DNA of 40,118 nucleotides from a virus. Shown here piece after piece: positions 1 through 6,322 of the stretch; within the stretch, counting starts at the first letter, position 1, and each line of letters begins with the position of its first letter. The notes under the pieces are model-generated. The model was given only the letters and a program-made list of their open reading frames with translations, did no database searches and was not told where the DNA came from. The stretch is from positions 1-40,118 of the IMG/VR virus record IMGVR_UViG_3300025168_000207, one strand, 5' to 3'. The translations under genes and the position numbers were made by a program.

Positions 1-1
1 G

Positions 2-307
2 ACTGCTGAATTACACGCTGATTTATTTGATAAGCAAAGCAATGTTGGTGGCAAAATAGTATTTCCTGAAGATGGTGGTTTACCTTCTTTTGAACCTTAT
101 GTGGTTGATGCAAATGAACAATTAAGAACTCATAGAAATAATTTATTAGCAGAAACAGATTGGATGGCAGGACAGGATGCTCCTGCAATGAGTCAAAATT
201 GGAAAGATTATAGACAGGCTTTAAGAGATTTTCCATCCTCAGCATCACCCAAAATTGATGATGACGGAAGTTTAATAAATATAACATGGCCTGAGAAACC
301 GGAGTAA
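2..307 (+). CDS. Tail fibre assembly chaperone, C-terminal part (5' end outside window)
   Basis: Open from the left edge of the window, so only the last 101 residues are visible. The end of the protein has the layout of the phage tail assembly chaperone family (Phage_tail_APC type): a run with R-N-x-L-L-A-E-T-D-W (about residues 40-50 of the visible part), then W-K-D-Y-R-Q-A-L-R-D-F-P, then a short tail ending I-T-W-P. In known phages such proteins are encoded directly after a tail fibre gene and help it fold or trimerise. The gene at 3018-3563 ends with the same signature, so this phage has two chaperones and probably a second fibre gene left of the window. A GTG at 101 could be read as a start, but the frame is open upstream and the family context favours a longer protein. 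Confidence 0.75.
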   Translation, partial: TAELHADLFDKQSNVGGKIVFPEDGGLPSFEPYVVDANEQLRTHRNNLLAETDWMAGQDAPAMSQNWKDYRQALRDFPSSASPKIDDDGSLINITWPEKPE

Positions 308-321
308 ATGAATGAAACGAG
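307..321 (+). repeat. 15-base direct repeat, copy 1 (second copy at 3747-3761)
   Basis: The sequence AATGAATGAAACGAG occurs here and, identical, at 3747-3761. In both places it sits at the stop codon of one gene and carries the ATG that opens a frame starting M-K-R. At 3752 that frame is a 103-residue membrane protein; here it stops after 14 codons. Both copies lie downstream of a tail fibre chaperone gene. It looks like a trace of duplication or recombination of the fibre-chaperone module. Confidence 0.6.
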
Positions 322-405
322 CAAGCACTCATAGATATGCAACAAAAAAAGGATAAGGATGCCCCTGCAAAAAACCCTACATACAAAGGAGTAACACATG
401 AGTAG
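312..405 (+). pseudogene. Possible remnant or frameshifted microgene between chaperone and tail fibre
   Basis: An ATG at 312 opens MKRASTHRYATKKG and stops at 356. A run of seven A (344-350) lies just before the stop. If one A is skipped, the frame continues for 17 more codons to a stop at 403-405, giving a 30-residue basic peptide that overlaps the start of the tail fibre gene. The same 15-base start region opens a complete gene at 3752. The stretch may therefore be a decayed copy, a microgene with a homopolymer error, or a chance frame. No clear ribosome site precedes it. Confidence 0.2.
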
Positions 406-3016
406 AGCAAGAACTAATGCAGATCAGGCACACACCGAATCACTGAGTGTTGTACCACACATAATCCCAGATGTGCTGTATCCTGCTGTTGGTGGAAAAG
501 GTATTGATGGTGCTACTACAGTAACAAGTTTCGGGACTGATTTTGCTATTACTGGTTATGTAACCTTGAAGTACTACTACACAGACATTAAAGGTTCCAA
601 GCCAATCAAAGACCCTAGAATTGGTAGTCACTTTGGGAGTCAGAGGCATAAAGTAACTTCAATGCAACTATTAGAACAAGAGACTGCAACACATGGTTCA
701 GATGTTTATTCTTTGGATGGTAGAGAATATTTTAGATTTTCACGAGGTACTGGATCAGTTTCAGGCGCAAAAATACTCAATGATGCAAGCGGTATAGATA
801 TTAATATGTCAGGTAATGGTGCAACTGGGCAATTTATAGAAATTGTTGGATATTTTAATAAAGCAAATATTTTAATCCATCAACAAGCTAATTCTGCGGC
901 TAGAACTTTAGTCCCACATATAAATGGTGGATCGGCTGGAACTGCCTCTGAACAACCAACTATTGCTTCCCCTCTTGGCAGTAGATTTGTAAGCGCACCT
1001 AGTTTATCAGCACTAACATTTCAGGCCAGTATTACAACTCCCGGCATTAATACATTAAAACTTACTCATAATAATTATGATACTAATTTTTTCGGAGTAG
1101 AACTAATAGCCCAAGACACCACATCAACTACAACCAAATCACAGATACAGATTCCCTCACAGAATGTAGTCTCCTACGGAAAGAAGTTTACTGTTGCAGA
1201 GACAAAACACTATAACCCATTTGCATTTAAGACTGATGGTTCAACAGCATGGGCATCTGGCGCACATAATGGTACTGCTTGGCCTATAGGAACAGGTTCT
1301 AGTACCAACATTGATACTGCAACCTCACTTGGTTTAGCGGCATGGTTACATAGTTCAAATTATTATAAGCCTTACAATGGTGGAAGAGTAGTCAAGTGGA
1401 TTGCTAATGATGGAACAATCAAGACATCAGTTAACATGATGCCACCTAATGCTAGGTCAATTGGAAACTCAGCATCACTTACAAATGGTACTGCAAAGGC
1501 AAATGCTTCAATAGCAAATAATACTTTCTATCCTACATTTGAAGCAACAGCAGTAGACCACTCACAAGCAGAAGTTGCAAAGACATTCCATTGGAGAGAG
1601 TTTGGGAATGGTTCTGCAAATCGTGGGACAAATGATGCATCATCACCTTCTTTGGCAGATGCAAGTATGCTTTCTACTGTTGCCGATGATATAGCTTATG
1701 TAATGGATGACGGATTGACAAGTTTATCTGGTGATGATGTAAAATGGGGATCAGGACAAAACCAATTTTCCCCTGTAGCTCAAGATGACTTTTATTACAT
1801 TACTTTTATTGGAACAGGCATTACATTACACGATAGTTATTATGGTGCTGGAATGATTCATTTAGCTCAAAATTTACCTTATGGAACTCATATTTTAAAA
1901 GTGAATAGAGGAGCTGCAGCACATCCTGCGTATTGGGTAGATGGAGTATCATATGGAACAGTAAGCAATGGCAGTTATGGAAATTTTAATGAGGTTACTT
2001 TCTACCAACCCAAGATGCCTCCTATACCAGAGGATGCTGTAGTCATTTCGGATTATATGCTGATGGCAGATCATCTTATTGCAGGTTCAGGAGCAATAAA
2101 TATATCTAAAGGAGTACGAAGGGTTAGCGGAACAAGAGATGTGTTTTATCAAGATGGAAATTGGACATATGCAACAACTGCATTTCAAGCCTATGGGAGT
2201 ATGGTTTACTCTACTGGTGATGCTGATGCTTCTATCACTACATTTGGGACAAAGGGGATTTTAGTAGCTTATGATACAGTAAATAGAACAAGACAATTTG
2301 AAGTAAACGGTTCAACCGCTGATTCTACTGAAGTAGGGACAGGAAATGGAGCAATCCAATATCCAGATGCAGATTCTATATTAGGAACTAATAAATTTGG
2401 TATTAATGGTAGTGGATCAAGTTCTTGTGATATGCATTCTTGGGATATTGTTTCTCCAATCCACACATCATCACACTACCAGACCTTTGAAACACCATTC
2501 CTACATGAGCTAGTAGGAGGTGATCGAAACATGGAACAGACTAATCTTGTGGTTACTCCAGATGGTAAGACTTGGGATGAGGTTACTAGGGATGTGGGTT
2601 ATATTGGGAAAGATCAGGTTTCATTTTATACTGCTGATAATGGTACTACTGCTGCTGATGCTAAGGTAATTTGGGATTTTACTAGAGGTGTTGCTAATAA
2701 ACAAAACGTAGGTCAAAAGGATACTTGTATAGCATATGATCGTGTTATCATTCTTAAGGATGGAATCTATGATATTAAATTTGACGGCAAACCTAACAGT
2801 AAAGGAGATGATGGAGAGTGTGCTTTAAATCATAATGGTAATTTAATACTAGTTGGTTCTCTTGGAAGCACCAGCACAGCAAAACGAGCCGCATTTTCCT
2901 GTCAAACTACTATGCAATTAAAACGTGGAGATTATTTTGAAGTAGTGCCACAATATTTTGTTCTTTATAATTATGCGGCACATGGTACAAAACTGCTCAT
3001 AATTAGGAAAGTATAA
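398..3016 (+). CDS. Tail fibre / receptor-binding protein
   Basis: This 872-residue protein is rich in Gly, Ser, Thr, Asn and Tyr, has no hydrophobic segment, and has the beta-rich composition of phage tail fibres. The middle part (about 430-600) resembles the beta-sandwich modules that precede or bind carbohydrate in fibre proteins. It is followed by a recognisable fibre segment around 700-760 that includes V-V-T-P-D-G-K-T-W-D-E-V-T-R-D-V. The last 100 residues end in a compact beta domain with L-K-R-G-D-Y-F-E-V-V, like the C1q-type jelly-roll heads of other marine phage fibres. A good ribosome site (AAAGGAG, 386-391) precedes the ATG at 398. A tail fibre chaperone follows after one base, the usual arrangement. 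The head domain is the likely determinant of host range; the receptor is unknown. Confidence 0.8.
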   Translation: MSRARTNADQAHTESLSVVPHIIPDVLYPAVGGKGIDGATTVTSFGTDFAITGYVTLKYYYTDIKGSKPIKDPRIGSHFGSQRHKVTSMQLLEQETATHGSDVYSLDGREYFRFSRGTGSVSGAKILNDASGIDINMSGNGATGQFIEIVGYFNKANILIHQQANSAARTLVPHINGGSAGTASEQPTIASPLGSRFVSAPSLSALTFQASITTPGINTLKLTHNNYDTNFFGVELIAQDTTSTTTKSQIQIPSQNVVSYGKKFTVAETKHYNPFAFKTDGSTAWASGAHNGTAWPIGTGSSTNIDTATSLGLAAWLHSSNYYKPYNGGRVVKWIANDGTIKTSVNMMPPNARSIGNSASLTNGTAKANASIANNTFYPTFEATAVDHSQAEVAKTFHWREFGNGSANRGTNDASSPSLADASMLSTVADDIAYVMDDGLTSLSGDDVKWGSGQNQFSPVAQDDFYYITFIGTGITLHDSYYGAGMIHLAQNLPYGTHILKVNRGAAAHPAYWVDGVSYGTVSNGSYGNFNEVTFYQPKMPPIPEDAVVISDYMLMADHLIAGSGAINISKGVRRVSGTRDVFYQDGNWTYATTAFQAYGSMVYSTGDADASITTFGTKGILVAYDTVNRTRQFEVNGSTADSTEVGTGNGAIQYPDADSILGTNKFGINGSGSSSCDMHSWDIVSPIHTSSHYQTFETPFLHELVGGDRNMEQTNLVVTPDGKTWDEVTRDVGYIGKDQVSFYTADNGTTAADAKVIWDFTRGVANKQNVGQKDTCIAYDRVIILKDGIYDIKFDGKPNSKGDDGECALNHNGNLILVGSLGSTSTAKRAAFSCQTTMQLKRGDYFEVVPQYFVLYNYAAHGTKLLIIRKV

Positions 3017-3017
3017 T

Positions 3018-3563
3018 ATGTATATATCACATAAAAGCAATGTACTCCAGACAATCCACGAAACAGAGTGGCAATGCAGGAGAAATTCAAAAGGTATGTC
3101 CAAACCTGAATACTGGACATGGATCGAAAGTATTACATCTGGTGATCCTCCTGTAGTTACCTATCCAAGTGAAGACTTTACAATCGTTGAGTGTACTGAT
3201 GAAGATGTTCAGGCAAGACTGAATCAGCTTGGTGATTATTCAGCAGAAGGAGTCTACAACATCAAATGGTCAGACTCTAAAGTAAACTGTGAAGAAGTCT
3301 TAGACAATGATGAAAAGAGTCAAGACCCTAAAATGTATGTCAAATCTCATTTTAAAGGAGATGACACAGCTAAAGATGCTCGGCTACTAGCAGACAAGTG
3401 GACAGCAGTTCGTAGAGACAGAGACAGTAGACTTAGTCAGACTGACTATCTAGCACTTAAAGATTCTACGCTAGCAACTAATATGAAAACATATAGACAA
3501 GCACTCAGGGATGTACCTTCACAAGCCGATGTAGATAACATTACATGGCCTACTAAACCATGA
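3018..3563 (+). CDS. Tail fibre assembly chaperone
   Basis: A 181-residue protein starting one base after the fibre gene stops. The C-terminal 50 residues carry the chaperone signature seen at 2-307: R-R-D-R-D-S-R-L-S-Q-T-D-Y, then Y-R-Q-A-L-R-D-V-P, then N-I-T-W-P. The N-terminal two thirds are unlike the visible part of the first chaperone and may be what recognises its own fibre. It includes a W-x-W-I-E-S stretch and an acidic middle. In this family the protein assists folding or trimer formation of the fibre encoded next to it and may remain on the virion. Its stop codon overlaps the ATG of the next gene (ATGA), so the two are probably translationally coupled. Confidence 0.8.
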   Translation: MYISHKSNVLQTIHETEWQCRRNSKGMSKPEYWTWIESITSGDPPVVTYPSEDFTIVECTDEDVQARLNQLGDYSAEGVYNIKWSDSKVNCEEVLDNDEKSQDPKMYVKSHFKGDDTAKDARLLADKWTAVRRDRDSRLSQTDYLALKDSTLATNMKTYRQALRDVPSQADVDNITWPTKP

Positions 3564-3751
3564 AATCTAAAATAGTTTTATTATTGGCATCGGGTTTAAT
3601 CATAATACTGATCTGCATTGTAGGCATGGAGAGCTACATAGCATTAGCAGAAGGTAAAGAGGTGAGTGAATCAACTCATGGTCTTTTGCAATCTGCCTTA
3701 ACTGGAACTGTAGGTATAATTGCAGGATTTATAAGTGGCAAATCTGAATGA
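3560..3751 (+). CDS. Small two-helix membrane protein, lysis block
   Basis: A 63-residue protein with two likely membrane helices: residues about 4-24 (I-V-L-L-L-A-S-G-L-I-I-I-L) and about 43-60 (L-T-G-T-V-G-I-I-A-G-F-I), joined by a short charged loop. It overlaps the chaperone gene by four bases (ATGA) and is the first of a run of tiny overlapping genes that includes spanin-like and endolysin genes. Small two-helix proteins in this position are often holins or holin partners, but I cannot assign the function from sequence. A similar conserved pattern, a short loop followed by L-L-Q-x-A-L-T-G-x-V-G-I-I-A-G, is familiar from other tailed phages as a hypothetical protein. Confidence 0.7.
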   Translation: MKSKIVLLLASGLIIILICIVGMESYIALAEGKEVSESTHGLLQSALTGTVGIIAGFISGKSE

Positions 3752-3761
3752 ATGAAACGAG
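3747..3761 (+). repeat. 15-base direct repeat, copy 2 (first copy at 307-321)
   Basis: Identical to 307-321. Here it spans the stop codon of the 63-residue membrane protein (TGA, 3749-3751) and the ATG at 3752 of the next gene. See the first copy for interpretation. Confidence 0.6.
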
Positions 3762-4063
3762 TGCATCATACGTTATTAGGGGGAGCAGGTAGTCCACTTG
3801 AAAACAGGAAACTTCTTAACTTTTGGGCACGATTTGTCATTTCAATTGCCAACGCAATTACGTTCTTGGTTTTACTCTATTTACTGTTCTATTCGGAAGT
3901 TAAAGAATCAAGCCGTGACTTGGTTAATATCCTCTGTGGAGCATACGTTGCTGTTCTTGCTAAAAGTACCGATTATTGGTTTAGGGAGAAAAAAGATCAT
4001 GAACATGAAGAAGAGATGGAAGCAAGCAAAGGAAGATATAAATTAAAAAAAGGAGAGCTATAA
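3752..4063 (+). CDS. Holin-like membrane protein (candidate holin)
   Basis: A 103-residue protein with two hydrophobic segments, about residues 27-47 (A-R-F-V-I-S-I-A-N-A-I-T-F-L-V-L-L-Y-L-L-F) and about 56-73 (L-V-N-I-L-C-G-A-Y-V-A-V-L-A). A strongly charged tail of about 28 residues follows, rich in Lys, Glu and His. Two helices plus a charged cytoplasmic tail is a common holin layout. The context supports it: spanin-like genes and an endolysin lie within 1.6 kb downstream on the same strand. The start directly abuts the stop of the previous gene (TGAATG). A competing frame inside it (3798-4046) has no ribosome site and is ignored. The adjacent 63-residue gene and the three-helix protein at 30022 are rival holin candidates. 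Confidence 0.55.
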   Translation: MKRVHHTLLGGAGSPLENRKLLNFWARFVISIANAITFLVLLYLLFYSEVKESSRDLVNILCGAYVAVLAKSTDYWFREKKDHEHEEEMEASKGRYKLKKGEL

Positions 4064-4305
4064 TGGGCCTATTTACACAGTTTAAGAATTTGTTTTTTGA
4101 TTTTGAACCTGATTCGGATGATCATTATATTATAGATAAGTGGAAAAAAGAAACAGAAGAAGCAGATCGTTTAAAAGAGCTACATCGTAAATCTCGTAAA
4201 CAAACGGCAAAATCTAAACTAAAAAGGAATCTTAAATTAGAAGATTTTGAACGTGCAAAACAGACCGATAAACAAAAAAATAAAACATTAAGCTCTAATT
4301 TCTGA
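4063..4305 (+). CDS. Small charged protein of unknown function, lysis block
   Basis: An 80-residue hydrophilic protein. Residues 1-20 contain a short aromatic stretch (L-F-T-Q-F-K-N-L-F-F-D-F) that could be an amphipathic membrane-contacting helix. The rest is very rich in Lys, Arg and Glu and likely helical. The ribosome site AGGAG (4051-4055) precedes the ATG, which overlaps the stop of the previous gene (TAATG). The stop in turn overlaps the next start (TGATG), so it is part of a translationally coupled run. I recognise no domain. A regulatory partner of the holin is possible but is inference only. Confidence 0.65.
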   Translation: MGLFTQFKNLFFDFEPDSDDHYIIDKWKKETEEADRLKELHRKSRKQTAKSKLKRNLKLEDFERAKQTDKQKNKTLSSNF

Positions 4306-4571
4306 TGGCAAATGGAAATGGTAACAATGCTATACAAGCAGTTACAGAACATGCTCTTGTAAAAACATTTACTCCACTTGCAGTAGCAGCTTTATTGGCA
4401 ACTGTAGGGTGGTTGTTCAGTACGGTTATGGATGTTGAAAAACTAGCCAGAGATAATAAATTACATATTAAACATCTTCACATGGCAGAAGAAAATTTTG
4501 AAGGCCAAATGAAAGATGTAGAAGCAACATTAACAGATATTCGTATTAACGTAGGTCGTTTAGTTCACTAA
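4305..4571 (+). CDS. Single-helix membrane protein with coiled coil, lysis block
   Basis: An 88-residue protein with one membrane segment at about 20-42 (T-P-L-A-V-A-A-L-L-A-T-V-G-W-L-F) followed by about 45 residues with heptad-like spacing, likely a coiled coil. This layout, N-terminal anchor plus helical domain, fits an inner-membrane spanin subunit (Rz type) or a haemolysin XhlA-like helper. It lies just upstream of a second short anchor-plus-helix protein and a lipoprotein. Either it or the 57-residue protein at 4571 could be the inner spanin. Start and stop both overlap neighbours (TGATG before, TAATG after), which supports it as a real gene. Confidence 0.65.
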   Translation: MANGNGNNAIQAVTEHALVKTFTPLAVAALLATVGWLFSTVMDVEKLARDNKLHIKHLHMAEENFEGQMKDVEATLTDIRINVGRLVH

Positions 4572-4744
4572 TGGAGCACCATATGTCCGTCAACAACATT
4601 TTATTAGTATTAGGTAGTTTAGTAGTTGCTTCAATTACGTGGCTTCTGGTGAATGTCTCAGAACTTAGTGGAGATGTTAAAGTTATTAAATTTCAAGTTA
4701 AACAAAACAGTGAAGACTTAAAAAGTTTAACTGCAAAAGAATGA
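4571..4744 (+). CDS. Spanin inner-membrane subunit candidate (Rz-like)
   Basis: A short gene of 57 residues. Residues 9-28 form one membrane helix (I-L-L-V-L-G-S-L-V-V-A-S-I-T-W-L-L-V), followed by a hydrophilic, probably helical domain of about 28 residues. The ATG overlaps the previous stop (TAATG). Its 3' end overlaps the start of a lipoprotein gene by four bases (ATGA at 4741-4744). An anchor-plus-helix protein overlapped by a small lipoprotein just upstream of an endolysin is the arrangement of Rz/Rz1 spanins, which fuse inner and outer membranes in the last step of lysis of Gram-negative hosts. The periplasmic part is short for an inner spanin, so the 88-residue neighbour may take that role. 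Confidence 0.55.
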   Translation: MEHHMSVNNILLVLGSLVVASITWLLVNVSELSGDVKVIKFQVKQNSEDLKSLTAKE

Positions 4745-4890
4745 AAGTTTTACTGTTAATTTTAATATTATCGGGATGTAGTGCAGTTAGTAGTAATAGG
4801 TTAGGACACTGGGTAGATACGTATCCTAGTGAATATTCAATCTGGCAGTGTGTAGAGCCAATAACGCCATACAGAAATAAGGAGTGTTAA
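4741..4890 (+). CDS. Spanin outer-membrane lipoprotein candidate (Rz1-like)
   Basis: A 49-residue protein with a typical lipoprotein signal: M-K-V-L-L-L-I-L-I-L-S-G-C, the lipobox cysteine being residue 13. Cleavage before Cys13 would leave a 37-residue lipidated peptide with residue 14 Ser and 15 Ala (no Asp at +2, so sorting to the outer membrane is expected). The start overlaps the stop of the anchor-plus-helix gene (ATGA). Family knowledge: outer spanins are very small lipoproteins encoded overlapping or next to the inner subunit. It is not proline-rich as Rz1 of lambda is, so the assignment rests on lipobox, size and position. Its presence argues for a host with an outer membrane. Confidence 0.6.
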   Translation: MKVLLLILILSGCSAVSSNRLGHWVDTYPSEYSIWQCVEPITPYRNKEC

Positions 4891-4891
4891 T

Positions 4892-4969
4892 ATGCCACAA
4901 GGTGCAGGGACATACGGAGATCAATTAGGTCGTCCACCTAAGAAGAAAAAGAAGAAGAAGAAAAAATAA
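4892..4969 (+). CDS. 25-residue protein with poly-lysine tail
   Basis: A microgene: M-P-Q-G-A-G-T-Y-G-D-Q-L-G-R-P-P followed by nine lysines and a stop. A ribosome site GGAG (4881-4884) lies seven bases before the ATG. The G-T-Y-G-x-x-x-G-R-P-P-K-K-K pattern recurs as a tiny hypothetical protein in many short-tailed phages, usually near lysis or structural genes, so I take it as real in spite of its length. The function is unknown; a basic peptide binding DNA, RNA or acidic lipid would fit but is inference. The codons are AAG/AAA mixed, not a simple A run. Confidence 0.6.
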   Translation: MPQGAGTYGDQLGRPPKKKKKKKKK

Positions 4970-5011
4970 AAGAATTTAACAGAAAGACAGTTATTAATAT
5001 AAGGAGATAGT

Positions 5012-5191
5012 ATGCCATTTATAATTGCAGGAGTAGTAAAGAGTATGGCTTTTTCAATGCTAGGTAATTCTGGCGTGATAGAAAAAGTTATTATTCTATT
5101 GTTAGAAACCTTGGCAAAGAAGACTGACTCAGATGTAGATGATAAGTTAGTTAAATTGCTAAAAGAATCATTGGGCAAGTCGGGCAAGTAG
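5012..5191 (+). CDS. Small helical protein of unknown function, lysis block
   Basis: A 59-residue protein with an excellent ribosome site (AAGGAG, 5001-5006). The N-terminal half is hydrophobic and amphipathic (residues 3-33). The second half is charged with D-V-D-D-K-L-V-K-L-L-K-E-S, a pattern that I have seen in small conserved proteins of T7-like and other marine podoviruses, where function is also unknown. It lies between the poly-lysine peptide and the endolysin. It could be membrane-associated, but the hydrophobic part is broken by charged residues, so I do not call a transmembrane helix. Confidence 0.6.
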   Translation: MPFIIAGVVKSMAFSMLGNSGVIEKVIILLLETLAKKTDSDVDDKLVKLLKESLGKSGK

Positions 5192-5262
5192 TCCGATTTA
5201 CTAATCCCATGTGGATTGGAACTAGACGACAATTCAATGGGCTAATTATAGGAGGAATAGCT

Positions 5263-5658
5263 ATGATGATTACGAAGAACTTTTCTGTAGATGAAATGAT
5301 GTGTCATTGCGGATGCGGTGAAGATTCTATGGATATGGACTTTATGGATATATTACAGAATATAAGAGAGGATATGAATAGACCTCTTAAGATTAGTAGT
5401 GGAGTACGTTGTGTAAAACATAATTCTAATGTGTCTTCAACAGGTTCTACAGGCCCCCATGTTCCAAGAACTAGCGGTGGGAAGGCGGCAGATATTGTCA
5501 TTGCTGGAGCTGATGCACTAAGGTTTGTAGATATAGCCAGAAAGCATGGTATAAGTGGAGTTGGAATATCACAGAGAGGATTACATGCAAAACGTTTTAT
5601 ACATATAGATACACTCTCTGAAGATAGTCATCCTAGACCTACTATGTGGTCTTATTAA
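5263..5658 (+). CDS. Endolysin, M15-type peptidase
   Basis: A 131-residue peptidase of the M15A type (D-Ala-D-Ala carboxypeptidase/L-Ala-D-Glu endopeptidase fold), expected to cut peptidoglycan cross-links at lysis. Visible in order: the N-terminal F-S-x-x-E-M-M-C-H-C-G-C-G segment (7-19), S-S-G-V-R with N (45-56), the first zinc ligand H66 in G-P-H, D77 in K-A-A-D-I as second ligand, and H114-x-D116 near the C terminus as third ligand and catalytic acid region. There is no signal peptide, so it needs a holin for release. I chose the ATG at 5263 because GGAGG lies at 5251-5255. An in-frame ATG at 5209 would add 18 residues outside the fold. The gene closes the lysis block, and the next gene starts three bases after its stop. 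Confidence 0.85.
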   Translation: MMITKNFSVDEMMCHCGCGEDSMDMDFMDILQNIREDMNRPLKISSGVRCVKHNSNVSSTGSTGPHVPRTSGGKAADIVIAGADALRFVDIARKHGISGVGISQRGLHAKRFIHIDTLSEDSHPRPTMWSY

Positions 5659-5660
5659 AT

Positions 5661-5987
5661 ATGTCCGATACTAGTAGTTCTACTTTTACATATTCAGATG
5701 ATGAGTTTATGTGCGTGTTTAATCATATTCTCACTAATGAAAAAATTGCAGAACCAGTTGTAGATATTAACGCTGTACTACCTAGTGCGGAATATGATAG
5801 TTTAGAATTAGTTATGTTATTTGGTTGGCTTTCTGAGATGTTTAACATTAATTTTGATTTAGTAGATGTAGATGCACTTTTAAGTAAAAAAGATATAACA
5901 CTAAAAGAACTTAAAGATGTAATTGCTGATACTGCAACTATTAATCTTAATTTTAGTGATTTAGAAAGTTACAGCATATGCCGATAG
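5661..5987 (+). CDS. Acyl carrier protein-like protein
   Basis: A 108-residue acidic protein. Residues 36-100 read like an acyl carrier protein: an acidic loop, then E-Y-D-S-L-E-L-V-M-L-F (44-54) with D46-S47-L48, the usual phosphopantetheine attachment motif at the start of helix 2, then a third helical part with L-K-E-L-K-D-V-I-A-D. It is longer than a free ACP (about 80) by an N-terminal Ser/Thr-rich stretch and a C-terminal tail. I chose the ATG at 5661; an upstream GTG at 5646 would overlap the endolysin. The gene overlaps the next by ten bases and lies just before the portal gene. What it would carry is unknown: no acyltransferase, ketosynthase or phosphopantetheinyl transferase is seen in the window, so a host enzyme would have to modify Ser47. 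Confidence 0.6.
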   Translation: MSDTSSSTFTYSDDEFMCVFNHILTNEKIAEPVVDINAVLPSAEYDSLELVMLFGWLSEMFNINFDLVDVDALLSKKDITLKELKDVIADTATINLNFSDLESYSICR

Positions 5988-6322
5988 CATCTGGTAAATG
6001 TAGATATCTGCAAAAAGGACAAGCTTCGTTAATACATGCTTATAGTGTAGATTTAGACGGGTCTTTAGTAATAGGTGTATTTATAGGTAAGCAAATAAGA
6101 GACAAATTTAATTTTGCAGAAGTATGGAGACACTTTGTAACTAATGTAGCTAAAGAAAAAAGTATATATTGTGTTATATATGACGGGGCAGTAGACACCC
6201 ATGTATTTAAAAACCAAATGAAGTACCACTCTACTATAGACGGGTTGAGAGTGTATAAAATAAATAATTTTATGGTAGATAATCCTGCTGCTTATCCAAA
6301 TATTGTAACTAAAATTGTTTAA
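5978..6322 (+). CDS. Hypothetical protein between ACP-like gene and portal
   Basis: A 114-residue soluble protein, no membrane helix. It overlaps the ACP-like gene by ten bases and the portal start by one base (TAATG), so the three are probably co-translated. The C-terminal half, with Y-C-V-I-Y-D-G-A-V-D-T-H-V-F-K-N-Q-M-K-Y, has a weak likeness to the last strands and helices of GNAT-type acyltransferases found near portal genes in other podoviruses. I see no clear acetyl-CoA pyrophosphate-binding loop (Q/R-x-x-G-x-G/A). An acyltransferase working with the ACP is an attractive but unproven idea; a small head or connector protein is equally possible. Confidence 0.6.
   Translation: MPIASGKCRYLQKGQASLIHAYSVDLDGSLVIGVFIGKQIRDKFNFAEVWRHFVTNVAKEKSIYCVIYDGAVDTHVFKNQMKYHSTIDGLRVYKINNFMVDNPAAYPNIVTKIV

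Noticed and set aside
3798-4046. Overlapping 82-codon plus-strand frame inside the holin-like gene
   Set aside because: No ribosome site or lipobox, and the host frame has coupled start and stop overlaps and clear membrane helices.
4921-5232. Minus-strand open frame with a long phenylalanine run
   Set aside because: The Phe run is the reverse of the poly-lysine codons of the plus-strand microgene; no ribosome site, and it runs antisense to three better-supported genes.
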